64,000 nucleotides of DNA, from contig CM028129.1 of the NCBI GenBank assembly GCA_016271365.2, forward strand, positions 432,084,501-432,148,500, given 5' to 3'. Below the pieces are notes generated by a model. The model worked only from the letters and a program-made list of their open reading frames with translations, ran no database searches and was not told the DNA's origin. The position numbers were made by a program, and so were the translations under genes. This document shows, piece by piece, positions 44,111 through 55,065 of the stretch; position 1 is the stretch's first letter; each line of letters opens with the position of its first letter. The DNA is from Neoceratodus forsteri (lineage: Eukaryota > Chordata > Ceratodontiformes > Ceratodontidae).

Positions 44111-45999
44111 CAGTCATAGCATCTACTTTTCTTTAGCCATGGTAGCGCTCACTGTTTTTCCTGAGCACTATCTTTGGCTTTGCTGCTTTTCCTGTGTGGT
44201 TTATGAAAGTGCTTTTTTACACTCAACATTATGACTTAGTGCCGTAAGTCAGCACTCATTGAATCAATGGCCTTGGATGCATCACAGTCACATGGGATAG
44301 GAGGCATTTTGGGAAAATGAAATGCAATAAAAGATACTGGCATTGAGATCCCTGGGGGTATAAAGCAAGTAGGCAAATTTAGTGTCAGGGTCAGGCACCC
44401 CCTGTATCTGGGGGTATGTGGTGGCACTTCTCCTCAGAAGGGTATCCACCTTGTGCCATGAAACTCTGTACTTCTTACCCTTATCATTTCCACCATGAGT
44501 CAGGGTGCATGGGGACCTGGGGCAACCAAACACATTTTAGGGGTACCACTTACAAGAAAACACACACAGATTATTATCTGTGCTTGGCTGTGGGATAAAG
44601 CAAGATGCATATTTATTGCTGTACTATTCTTATACAGCTTAGAAGGGTATTATCTGTGTCTTGTTTAGTTCACTACCTGCCATACATCATCATCATTGGC
44701 ATATTCAATCACCATTATGCATACCCACAACCACTGCAGTACCCTGTACACTCATATCCAGGTTTTCCACCCTTTGCTTAAATGGATTCTGCTGCTGCTA
44801 CTGTACTTAGAACTAACCCTATCTCCCATCTGGGGTCTCTGGAACACTAGCATTCCCAAGTCCATTTGCACAGTGGCACTCTCCCAGGCAGGGCAAGCAC
44901 TACCCAAGGGCAGCTGTGCCAGTGCATGTCTTGTTTGCCAGCAGGTGGAATCAAAGTAGTTCAGTACATCAGCATTCTGATCTACTCCTAAATAAACAGT
45001 TGGTCTGGCCATGGTTGATTACCAGTGGCCCAAAGAACAGGCTTCCAGTGCTTGGCACCATCCCGGGAATTACCAACCTCAACTCTTGCAAAGCTTCCTA
45101 ACCTGATGACAATTATCAATTACATTTTCACATTTCCGTTACCCAAGGGGGTTTCAAATTACTTAACTATGTAGGTCTTTTCCTCCCACAGAGCAATTCA
45201 ATGAAAGTGCGCTTATGCATCTGCTCTCTCTCCCTTGGGTACTGTTAATGGGAGTGGGTCCACAAGGATTTTTGCAACTTCCTTTGAGGGATGGCCCTCC
45301 ACTACTCCCTGGTGCCCATCAAGTCTGGATGTTCTCTTTATCACGAGGCAGGACTCCTGGTCAGGTCCTCCTCCAACAGACTTGCCTCCATGGGGGTTCA
45401 TCTTCTTCACTCAGGCCCCAGCTTGGTCTCAAGCCTCTGGAGACCTCACTGGAAGGGACCAGTATCAGACAGACCTAGGGATCCAGCCACCATCCCTGAG
45501 GCCATAGGCCCATTTAGCTTGGTCGCAGCTGGAGATGCTGGTCTCTTTCTCTGGTCATTCCACCAACTTCCCTCACCTCCTGGGCACTCAGCTTGCCTCT
45601 CTCTCCTACAGTATTAAGGGGAAGAGCAGGACCATGAATGTTTATGCCCTTGTTCCCCACTTCTGACTGAGTCAGGAAACTCAGAACACAAATTTCAGAC
45701 ACCTTGGCTCCAAGCAGAGGCCCACTAGAGAATATCTCTGATTCGGGTGCAACTCAGATCCTCCTTGAAAATGGGCATCTGATGCTCTAGGGGCTACTCA
45801 ATCAACAAATTTTAAAAACAATAAAAATAAAACACTTCAAATGCTCTCTGGTAAGCTACTCCAGCTGGATAAACAGAAAGGCTGATTACATTAGAAAAAA
45901 AAACAGCAAACAAAGTAAAGGACGCACTAGGACTACACACAAATCAAAACACTGCAAAATGTATTTTTTTTTAATTTTGACTGCAGTTCTCCTTTCTTT
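44111..45999. other. No recognisable gene
   Basis: Nearly 1.9 kb without a domain or complete element that I can name. Frames at 44752-45012 (minus) and 45215-45617 (plus) overlap one another and look like chance. The segment 45830-46000 is the dispersed repeat shared with 25.93-26.03 kb, in opposite orientation. Confidence 0.4.
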
Positions 46000-46931
46000 A
46001 TTTCTTTCTTTATTTATTTATTTGAATTTTGGTAACTGGGTAAGTCCACTGAGACAATAGTAGTCCCTTTTTCAGGGATGACCCGGGACAGCAACAAAGG
46101 AAGTACATTACAAAACAATTACAACAATTCCACTGAGGGACAGTTCCAATGCAGTGCAGACTCACAGAAAGGTAATTACAGCAGCAGAAACAAATCATAG
46201 TAAAAGAACAATGGTCATCAAGCGCAGCGGTATACAGTAATGGTATCAACCTAACATGACAATTAACAGCCTAGGCAAATAAAAACATTACAGTTATGCA
46301 TACTCATGTTAAGGTCAAACCATTATAAACATATGCAGAACAGTATAAGGAGGAGTCAGTGGTAAAGGGCAGGGAGTGGAGCATAGGTAGTGAGTGAGGC
46401 AGAGGAGGGCTAAAGGAAAACAGCAGGGTAGGAGTAGGAATAAGCTTCATCAGAAGCAGGAGCACATAGCGGCAGCAGAGAGAGAGGACAGCAAATTGGA
46501 TTGGAACGTGGGAAGAGAGAGGCAAGATAGGACAGAAGGGGAAGGGAGTTCCAATCAGACACTGCTGCAAAAGCAAAGGAATTACGAACTGTGGCTAGTT
46601 GCAGGTTAGGCCATGTGACAAGGGGGAGGGAGGCAGATCTGAGAGCATGAGGGGCATGTCTGTGACAGGCAATTGCACTGAGGCAGGGAAGGGTAAATTT
46701 ATAGACCATCTTATGCATGAGACTCAGGGTGGTGTGCCTCAGTTTACAGTCATAGGGTAGCCAACCTAATGAAGAAAAGAAAGGTTGCAGTTATGGTGAT
46801 GGAACCCCCAGTGCAAATCTACCTTCTCTATGATATGCCTGAGTCAGGAGAGACAGGGTAGTGACATTGGCAGATTGCAATAAAGGAGCACCATAGGTGA
46901 GGAGAGGAAGAAGGGATGAGGAAGCAATTTT

Positions 46932-47442
46932 TTTTTTGTTTGGCAGGACCCTGTCACTTTATCAGCCCTGGTCACGGCCCCTGGAAACCTACACCACCAT
47001 CTATGGCTGCCGGGGTCCCCCAGTCACCCCCGGCTTGCTCCCCGGAGGGCGGGGCCATGGTCACGTTCTTTCCGTGACCAAGGAACCAGTATCTAGTCGG
47101 GGGACCAGCAGCGATGGTGGTTGCTCGAGGTCTTCCGGGAGGGCTTCATTTAGACAGTGGCCCTTGCCCATCTATATTTTCTTGTCTTTTTCATCATGGA
47201 GGCGGGGATGTGCAATGACGCCAGTGTCTGCCCCCCCTCCCAGAGATTCAGCATCGGCAGCGTGAGATCTCCCGGCCTCCACCAGGAGTCCTCAGTGCTC
47301 CGAGTGCTTCCCCTCCCCTGGAAAAGGAGAGCAGTCCACAGGATGCTCCATCCTTCTCCCGGCTGACCCTCCGATGACCCGGTCCGCTCGGCCTGGTCGC
47401 TGTGTTGCAAGCGAAAACCCACCACAGCCAACAGGTCAGTCA
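46932..47442 (-). mobile_element. 511-bp retroposed sequence in the L2 LINE
   Basis: GGAAGCAATTTT is present at 46920-46931 and 47444-47455, a 12-bp target duplication. The left edge is a T run, so the insert is polyadenylated on the minus strand. It is G/C-rich, with several CpG, unlike the host LINE, and has no recognisable protein. It could be a SINE, a 3' fragment of another LINE or a processed RNA copy. Confidence 0.75.
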
Positions 47443-47455
47443 AGGAAGCAATTTT

Positions 47456-48479
47456 AAAGCAAGAGGCAGAAGTGAGGAAGGGACAGATATGGTAGAGGAG
47501 ACCTAACTTTTGGTTCAGGGATTTAACTATAGTGGAGGCATGGACATTAAAGGATAGTGAGGAATCGAGGGTGATGCTCAGATATTTAAAGGTATGAACA
47601 GATTCAAGAGCATCACCACTCAGAGGTATGATATTAAGCAGGGGGAGGGTACTAGGAGAGGAGGATGGGTGAGAGAATAACATACTTTTTTTTTGTGTTA
47701 AGGATGAGATGATTATGCCTGAACCAGCCTTCAAGATCAGAGAATTCAGAGACAATGTCACTGTTTATTAGATTAACATCAGGAGATGAGCAGTATATGA
47801 TTGCATCATCTGCATAGAGGTGCACAGATGCACCACCACAGTTACTGGGCAGATCATTTATGAACAGGGAGAACAACATAGGCCCAAGACTACAGCCCTG
47901 TGGCACCCCATGAGTTAAGGGTCTATGGCTAGACAGGGCACCAGCCTTCCTAACCCTTTGAGATTGGCAGGACAGATAACTGTTGACTCAATCCAGGGCA
48001 CTACTATCAAGACAAAGCATGAGAAGCTGTTGTAGCAGAAGAATATGATCCACCAGGTTGAACACTTTTGTCAGGTTGACAAAGATAGCACCCATTGCAG
48101 AACCTTAATCCATAGCCTAGATTATATCCGTGGTTACTTTAATCAAAGCAATGAGGGTATTATGATTCTTTTTGAATCCATGCTGGTAGGGAGAGAGTAG
48201 ATTGTGGTGTTCCAGATAACTGCAGATGATTATAGATTATATGTTCCTGTATTTTAGCCAGGGTGCACAGATGGATATTGGTCTAAAGTTTTCAGCGACC
48301 AAGTTGGGTCCTCCCTTATGCACAGGTATGACTACTGCTATCTTCCACTTGTCAGGGACAGTACTTGAAAGGAAGGAGTGATTAAGAAGCCCACATACTA
48401 GGCGGGTGAGAGCCAGAGCACCTAGTTTGAAGAACTTCAGTTCGAGGGTGTCAAGATCGGGTGAGCTCTCCACCTTCAA
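47456..48479 (-). pseudogene. L2 LINE reverse transcriptase
   Basis: Minus-strand order: SPDLDTLELKFFKLGAL and IPVHKGGPN with NFRPISI at 48450-48250; YQHGFKKNHNTLIALI near 48190; AIFVNLTKVFNLVDH near 48080; GVPQGCSLGPMLFSLFIND at 47915-47855; LYADDAIIYCSS near 47810; and FKYLSITLDSSLSFNVHAS near 47600. Stops fall at about 48135, 48105 and elsewhere. The C-terminus is cut by the 511-bp insert. Confidence 0.85.
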
Positions 48480-48757
48480 GCTAGCTAGAAGCCTCTGAAC
48501 CTCCTTGGTAGTGGTCCACTTGAGGTGAAAAGAGGGACAGGTCCCTAGGATGTTGGGGAGATTGAGGCAGAAGGGGGTAATAGGGAGTTATTAAAGAGTG
48601 AGGTGTATCTGTCAAGGTTAGTGAAGAATTCATTGAATCCAGTGGTGATCGAAGGGGGATCAGTATGGGTAGTGCCCTGGGCAGTGAGTGAGCTAAGGAG
48701 TTCAGTGGTTTTCCCTTTGACTAAGGAATTTATTTGTCTCCAGAATGCTTTCTGAAT

Positions 48758-49186
48758 TCAAAGGTGTTCAGTTTGCAGTGTCTTGTAGTAGTGGCTTTTT
48801 GCTTTATGTAGGGAGTTTTTGCATTTATTTCTGAGTTGCCTGTAAAGTTGCCAGTCAGAAGGCAGACCACTTTTTTTGTAGGTCCACCAGGCATGGTCAC
48901 GGGAGGACATAAGCATCCTGAGGTCCTTGTTGAGCCATGGGACCATAACACCCTTAGACCTGCATTTTTTCAGAAGAGCATGCTTATCAACAATTTGAGT
49001 AAAGGTGGAAATAAAGAAATCCAGAGCTTGGTTAATATCAGGGAGGATTTTGATAGGTCCCCAGTCAGTGGTGGAAATAGTAATGATACAGTTATCAGTA
49101 TCAAATCTTGTCATGTCACAGACAAGTGAGATCTGGAGGGGTTTGGTGCAATTATTTCTCCACACACAGAGTGGGAGAATGATCAT
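48758..49186 (-). pseudogene. L2 LINE ORF2 linker region
   Basis: This frame covers the segment between endonuclease and RT: TQIVDKHALLKKCRSKG and VPWLNKDLRMLMSSRDHAWW, followed by LYRQLRNKCKNSLHKAKSHY. This P-W-x-x-x-x-L-x-x-L...R-D-x-x-W pattern and the R-N-x-x-x-x-x-I-R-x-x-K-x-x-Y block are standard for L2/CR1 ORF2. Confidence 0.8.
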
Positions 49187-49222
49187 TTATACAATCATAG
49201 AGTGCGCCCATGACTTTTACCT

Positions 49223-49960
49223 TCAGGGGCAATTAGTAATCACCCAATCAAGCAGAGAGTGTTTGATGGTTTTGGTGTTGATGAGAGTTGGGTCTGTGAC
49301 CAGTTGAGCTAGGCTGGAGTCAGCGAGTGTAAAACATAATTTGTCAGCATTGGGGTCAAGCCAGTCAATGTTGAAGTCACCACAAAGCATGAGATCATGA
49401 TGAGTGAGATTGGTGAGGGAAGCAATAAAGGATGGGAGGCCTAGGAGAGCCTTGTTGGGCAGGAGACAGGCACAGCCAATGATAAGCTTCTTGACATTAC
49501 CCAGCATCAGGGAGAGGAATAGGGACTCCACGGCTTGAGATCCAGAGTCAGGTACAGAGAGCTCAGTAACATCTAGAGCAGACCTAGTATAGATAAGGAT
49601 ACTGCCTCCCCTTTTGCCCAGCCTATCTCGTCTAAAATAGTTAAAGCCTGGAAGTGCCACCCCATGCTGTTTGATAGTGGGTTTCAGCCAGGATTCAGAG
49701 ATACATAAGATGTCCAGGGTCTTTTGGACAATCCATGCTTCCAACTCTGCCATTTTAGGGAGAAGACTACGGATATTCATATGTGCTATCTTCAGGCCTT
49801 TTGGATAGGATTGGGTCATAGGCATTGGAATTTGATTAGGGGTAGAGCAGGGAGGTCTGGGATTAAGCTCAATGTCCCCTGCATGGACAGACATGCATAC
49901 CCAGAATGAGACATTAGGAGGTATACTCGCAATGACAGTTGATGCAGAGGGAAAGCACAA
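49223..49960 (-). pseudogene. L2 LINE endonuclease, frame intact over 245 codons
   Basis: The start region reads AGDIELNPRPP, the L2/CR1 hallmark, then LKIAHMNIRSLLPKMAELE, LDILCISESWLKP, GFNYFRRDRLGKRGGSILIY, LMLCGDFNIDWLDP and SLLDWVITN. These are AP-endonuclease motifs in the right order, including the metal-binding Glu (SESW) and the Asp/Asn of GDFN. DHSP follows in another frame just after the stop. The frame is open for its full length, the best preserved LINE domain in the window after L1 ORF1. Confidence 0.85.
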
Positions 49961-50744
49961 TCATCTACATAGCCAGAGCCCTAAGAGTACAGTGTCAGGC
50001 TTTGGAAGACACGGGAGTAAAGAAGCACCTGAGAGAAGTCAGGCCAGGTGTAACAGCGGGGGAGGGTTACAGTCTGGGAAGGAGCACTTAGGGATAGGGC
50101 AATGAACTGGTCAATGCAACAAAGGAGGATAAGGCAGGATAGGTTAACTAGCCAGCCAGAACTACCCATTGTGAAGCAGTTCAAAGTAATTGGCCACCAA
50201 GAGACAAATGAGTGAAAAAAAAATCTAAAAGGGCAGGAAAGAAGACCCAGAATGAGGGAAAAAGAGTAAACAAGTTGTCATAAATTGTCAAGAATAAAGA
50301 TGTAGCAGAGAAAAGGAAAACAGGTCAAAAGAGCAGGTAATGGAAAGGCAGTAGGAGATCAGCTGAAAGAAAGAGCTATTTGCAACTTTAAGCTACCTAC
50401 AGCTTTAAGGCCCAGAGTGTGAATTTACCACTGGCGTTCAATAGAGACTTCACTAAGGGGAAAGAGGAGTGGCCAAGGAGTATTTAATTAAGGCTGGGAG
50501 TGGGCCAAAATATTGTGGCACTATAAGGTACTGTAAGTTCAATCAATAGGTTAGCAGCAAAAGTTAAAATATATCCTGCAAGGCGGCAGTGAGAGACAGT
50601 GCTGCAGTACAAGGAGCAGTCTCTGGGTTCAGACTCAGAAAGTTCTTGTTTGCTGCTTTCTCACTCCAAAAGTCCAGAAACTGGAGAAACAGAGTGATCA
50701 CCAATCGCTTGGCGCCGGATTTTAAGATTGTTAGCTCAGCACCT

Positions 50745-51140
50745 GGGATGTTGGGGAGTCATGCAGAAGGGTCCATCAACTGCAAAATGCAGTTTTGAAC
50801 CAAGGTGAGGGTCGGACACCAAAACTGAGCTGGCAGTCCCTGGGATGTTCGGGGAGCCATCCAGGGGGGTCCTTCAACCGCAAAATGTGGTTTGAGCCGA
50901 GGGAAGGATTGGGCACCCAAAATGGGCTGGCAGTCCCTGGGATGTTCAGAGAGTCATCCAGGAGGGTCCTTCAACCGCAAAACATGGTTTTGAGCCGAGG
51001 GGAGGGTTGGGGGCTCAAAATGGGCTGGCAGTCCCCGGAATGTCCAAGGAGCCATCCAGGAGGGTCCTTCAACTGCAAAACGCGGTGCTGAGCTGAGGGG
51101 AGGGTCAGGCACCCAAAAAGGGCTGGCAAGCACCTGGGAT
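50745..51140. repeat. 99-bp satellite, left block (about four units)
   Basis: Units carry GGGATGTTCxGGGAGCCATC, CAGGxGGGTCCTTCAACxG, AAAATGxGGTTTTGAGCCGA and GGGCACCCAAAATGGGCTGG. This block is continuous with the main array at 55066; the two are separated only by the hAT insertion, as the shared CCTGGGAT duplication shows. Confidence 0.9.
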
Positions 51141-52314
51141 TAGAGATGGGCAAAGTGGCCCCAATTTGCTTCATGAAGTGATTCACATAGTGAATACGAA
51201 TTCACAGAATGCTCCGCAACACGAAGTGGAGTACTTTGCATTATAATGGGTAATGTGAAGTCCATTAAAAACAATGACTTTGCGTTACTCCGCCTTTCCA
51301 AATCACTACTACACCAATTCTTAAGGCGAAGTACATTGAAAACAATGTATTTCGCCTCACTTCGACTTGTTTTTAAGCACCAAAGGTGAATTTTGCAGTG
51401 ATTCATGGGAATTCAGGTCACATGGGCTCTAGATTGTTCTGCACAGCCTCAGTTTGGGGTAGTGTGTGTAGGAGGCTGTAGGAGTCAATCTGCTCTGAGA
51501 GCTCTCTGCAATTCAAACCTTCTAAAAGCTGTTAAAAAACCCTTTTTGAGTCATTTTTTTTGCTGAAACTTTAGTTCATTGATTATAGGAAACCCTCATG
51601 TGCTCATATCATTGAGCATTTATTTGTTTATGTGTAGATTTTGAATGTTAATGTACAACATTCACTCTGTGTACTGAGAGACAGTGGAGGGTCCTTCAAC
51701 TGCAAAACATGGTGTTGAGCTGAGGGGAGGGTCAAGCACCCAAAATGGGCTGGCAAGCCCCTGGGATTAGAGATGGGCAAAGTGGCCCCAATTTGCTTCA
51801 CGAAGTGATTCACTGAGTGAAGACGAATTCACGGAATGCTCTGCAACACGAAGTGGAGTACTTCGCGTTATAATGGGTAACGTGAAGTCCATTAAAAACA
51901 ATGACTTTGCGTTACTCCGCCTTTCCAAATCACTACTACACCAATTCTTAAGGCGAAGTACATTGAAAACAATGTACTTCGCCTCACTTTGCCTTGTTTT
52001 TAAGCACCAAAGGTGAATTTTGCAGTGATTCATGGAAATTCAGGTCACATGGGCTCTAGATTGTTCTGCACAGCCTCATTTTGGGGTAGTGTGTGTAGGA
52101 GGCTGTAGGAGTCAATCTGCTCTGAGAGCTCTCTGCAATTCAAACCTTCTAAAAGCTGTTAAAAAAAGCCTTTGAGTCATTTCTTTGCTGACACTTTAGT
52201 TCATCGATTATAGGAAACCCTCCTGTGCTCATATCATTGAGCATTTATTGTTTGTGCGGATTTTGAATGTTAATGTACAACATTCACTCTGTGTACTGAG
52301 AGACAGTGGAAGTG
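51065..52314. repeat. 627-bp tandem duplication across the hAT left end
   Basis: The TAGAGATGGGCAAAGTGGCC start occurs at 51141 and again at 51768, exactly 627 bp apart. Each copy includes about 80 bp of satellite and about 545 bp of element. The junction near 51688 reads GACAGTGGAGGGTCCTTCAA, fusing element sequence (GACAGTGGA) to satellite (GGAGGGTCC) at a GGA microhomology. Copies are more than 95 percent alike by eye. Confidence 0.85.
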
Positions 52315-52989
52315 TGCTTTGGGGGAGGGGCATATCTGTGGTACAGTGCTTTCTGTTTTGGTGATAGTTTTCTTATATAACTGTGTTAATGTATACACAG
52401 TAATATTTTCAATATTTCTTGCCTTTTTTTTGCTGATTGTTGTGGTGCAGCAGTGCATAATTTTAGTTTGTTTAAAATATGTGGTTATATTACTGAAGTT
52501 TTCAATTTGCAACGCATTACTTAGTGTGTGAGTGTGTGTGTGATGCATGTCATCAAATCAGACACCTTTTATTGTGCCATATAATAATTTCAGCAATGTG
52601 AACCTGCTATCCACAGCAGCTGTGTGATTTTCGTACTTTGTGGTATCTTTACTGGTACTAGTACTAGTGACTGTTACTGCAGCAGTGCAGTACACTGCCT
52701 CCCCCATGGCCCACCCTAACCGCAAAGGTATTCTTTCCAGATTTGAATTTCTGATGGTGAGCACTGGTTAGGTGTTGTGCCTTTGCATCTGCATCTCTTC
52801 AGTGTGCAGCACAATCTTAATCTGTCTGTGCATTTGCATCTCTTTAGGGCCCAATCTCCATCTGTAACTTAAGTCATAGTTGTTTCTTTGGCTTCCATTC
52901 AGAGTACTGGACATGTGTGGTGCATAATTCTGCATGAATATTGTACTCATTAATATGCGTTTTTAAGTCAGGACCATCATCATGAGTCA

Positions 52990-53450
52990 CTCGTGATACA
53001 AATCACGTTCTTCATCATCATGGTCACAAATGCAGTCACACATCACGATTCATGGTCATGTCACGAATCACAACACTAATTTTTTGACTAGTTACTTGGA
53101 TGTATTGTAAGCATGTTTTGTAGTATCTCTCCAGGCTTCCCCACCCCGCCATTGTACTCATTAATGAGCGTTTTTAAGTTGGGGAGTTCATGCTACAGCT
53201 CGTCAGGGAAGTACAGCCGTAGGCATTCACGTTCCCAATGCAGTTCCATATTGGTTATCTCACACTGTCGACACCGAATGATGTTCTTCATCATCACAGT
53301 CACAAATCACGATTCATGATTACATCACGGATCACAACGTTTATTCTTTTACTAGTTACTTGGATGTATTGTAAGTATGTTTTGTAGTATCTCTCCAGGC
53401 TTCACCACTCCACCATTGTACTCATTAATAAGCATTTTTAAGTTGGGGAG
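52990..53450. repeat. Internal direct repeat of the hAT element, about 263 bp
   Basis: TTGGATGTATTGTAAG followed by TTTTGTAGTATCTCTCCAGG lies at about 53095 and 53358. The segment around it, including ATTGTACTCATTAAT and GTTTTTAAGTTGGGGAGTT, is duplicated; a third partial copy is near 52943. Confidence 0.75.
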
Positions 53451-53534
53451 TTTTGTGCTACAGCTCATTGGGGAGGTACTGCCATAAGCATTCGCATTCC
53501 TTTCTGTAAGCATGTGAGTTACAGTACTGTAAGT

Positions 53535-54600
53535 AGTGATGGGCAACGTGGCCCCAATTTGCTCCGTGAAGTGATTCCCTGAGTAATGCAGAATCCGAGG
53601 AGAACTCCACAATGTGAAGCGGCCTACTTCGCTTCATAATGAGGAACATGAAGTCCATTGAAACCAATGACTTTGCGTTATTCCGCCTTCCCCAAACCAC
53701 TTCTCCACTAATTTTAAGGCAAAGTACATTGAAATCAATGTAATTCACCTCACTTCACCATGTAATTGAGCTCCAAATGAAATTCTGCAGTTTTTCATGG
53801 GATTGCAGGTCACATGGGCTCTAGATTGTTCGGCACAGCCTCAGTTCTGGCCTGGGTAGTGTATGTGCGGTGGTAGCTGGAGACAGTTTGCTCTCAGAGG
53901 TCTTCGATTCAAAACCTCTAAAAGCTGTTTAAAATGCCTTTTTGAGTAATAGTTTTGCTTAAAATTTAGTACATCGATTGTAGGAAACCCTGCTGTGCTC
54001 ATATCATTGAGTGTTTATTGTTGTGTGTGGATTTTGAATGTTAATTTAGAACAGTCTGTGTACTGAGAAGTGTGCTTTGGGGGAGAGGCGTATTTGTGGT
54101 GTAGGTAGATTAACTGGGAGAAAAAGGCAGTCTCTGTTTTGGTTATATTTTTCTTGTACAACTGTGTTAATGTACACACTAATATTTTCAGTAATTCTTG
54201 AAACTTTTTTGCTGATTGTTGTGGTGCAGCAGTGTACAATTTGTCTGTTTAAAACATTTGGTTATATTACTAAAGGTTTTCAATTTGCTATGCATTACTT
54301 GAGTGTGTGTGTGTGTGTGTGCACTGTGTGCCATTAAATCAGATACCTTTTATTGTGTTACAGAGTAATTGCAGTAGTGTGAACCTGCTATCCACCGCAC
54401 CTGCATTAATTTTTAATACTGCTTTGTGGCATCTTTACTAGTAGTGGATTGTTACTGCCGTGCACTAATCCCCCAACTGGCAAAATGTATTCCTTTCCAG
54501 ATTTGGATTTGTGAGCACTGGTTAGGTGTTGTTATGCCTTTTCAAATGCATCCCTTGAGTGTGCAGCGCAATCTTAATCTGTCTGTGTGTTTGCATGGCA
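53535..54600. repeat. Diverged inner copy of the hAT left end
   Basis: GTGATGGGCAACGTGGCCCC starts a segment that follows 51768-52800 block by block (AAGTCCATTGAAACCAATGA, CACATGGGCTCTAGATTG, TGCATTACTTGAGTGTG, GTGAACCTGCTATCCAC) but with many differences, so it is older than the 627-bp duplication. Confidence 0.75.
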
Positions 54601-54895
54601 CCATTAATTCTGGGAGACTGCATTTCTTGTTAACGCTCTCATTCACTTCATTAGCACTGGGGAATTTTCTGAACACAAGACAGTAGCATTTTGGGGATGC
54701 ACATTAATTCTGGTGACTCTGTGTGTGACCTGACCACTGCGCGCATGACTGAGTGCGCCATTAATTCTGGGAGACTTTGCATTTCTTGTTACACTCTCAT
54801 TTCATTTCATCAGCACTGGGAAGTTTTCTGGACACAAGACAATAACACTTTGGGGATGCACATTCATTTTGGTGACTGTGTGGGTGGATGCTGCC
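54601..54895. repeat. Internal duplication, about 160 bp
   Basis: CCATTAATTCTGGGAGACT at 54601 and 54762 starts two copies that run through GCATTTCTTGTTA, AGCACTGGG, TTTTCTG and GGGGATGCACATT. Confidence 0.8.
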
Positions 54896-55065
54896 ATATT
54901 GTTGTCACTCTGCCTTACTTTGCATTTAAGGCGGAATGACAACGCAAAGTAAAAATAAGGCAAAGTGAGCCTTTCCTATGGGGCAATCCATGTAGTGAAG
55001 TGCCAACGCAAAGTGGCCACTTCACGTTCACTTCGCTGGCTGATTTTAAATTCACTGCATCTCTA

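Larger units (their letters stand above)
46000..50740 (-). mobile_element. L2-clade LINE, nearly complete, minus strand
   Basis: On the minus strand the element has a 5' UTR (50740-49961), endonuclease, linker, reverse transcriptase and C-terminal region, a 3' UTR and the common tail CCTGAAAAAGGGACT near 46075 with CAAATAAATAAATAAAGAAA at the end. A 511-bp retroposed insert lies in the C-terminal region. The 5' end abuts the 99-bp satellite at 50745. Confidence 0.75.
51141..55065. mobile_element. hAT-type non-autonomous element inserted in the satellite
   Basis: The left end TAGAGATG(GGC) and the right end (CAT)CTCTA are inverted, and CCTGGGAT flanks it at 51133-51140 (repeated at 51760-51767 by a later duplication) and 55066-55073: an 8-bp duplication as made by hAT transposases. 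Interior: GAAGTG/CGAAGT-rich subterminal repeats, a diverged second copy of the left 800 bp beginning near 53539, and two internal duplications. No transposase frame is present, so it relied on a partner element. Confidence 0.8.
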
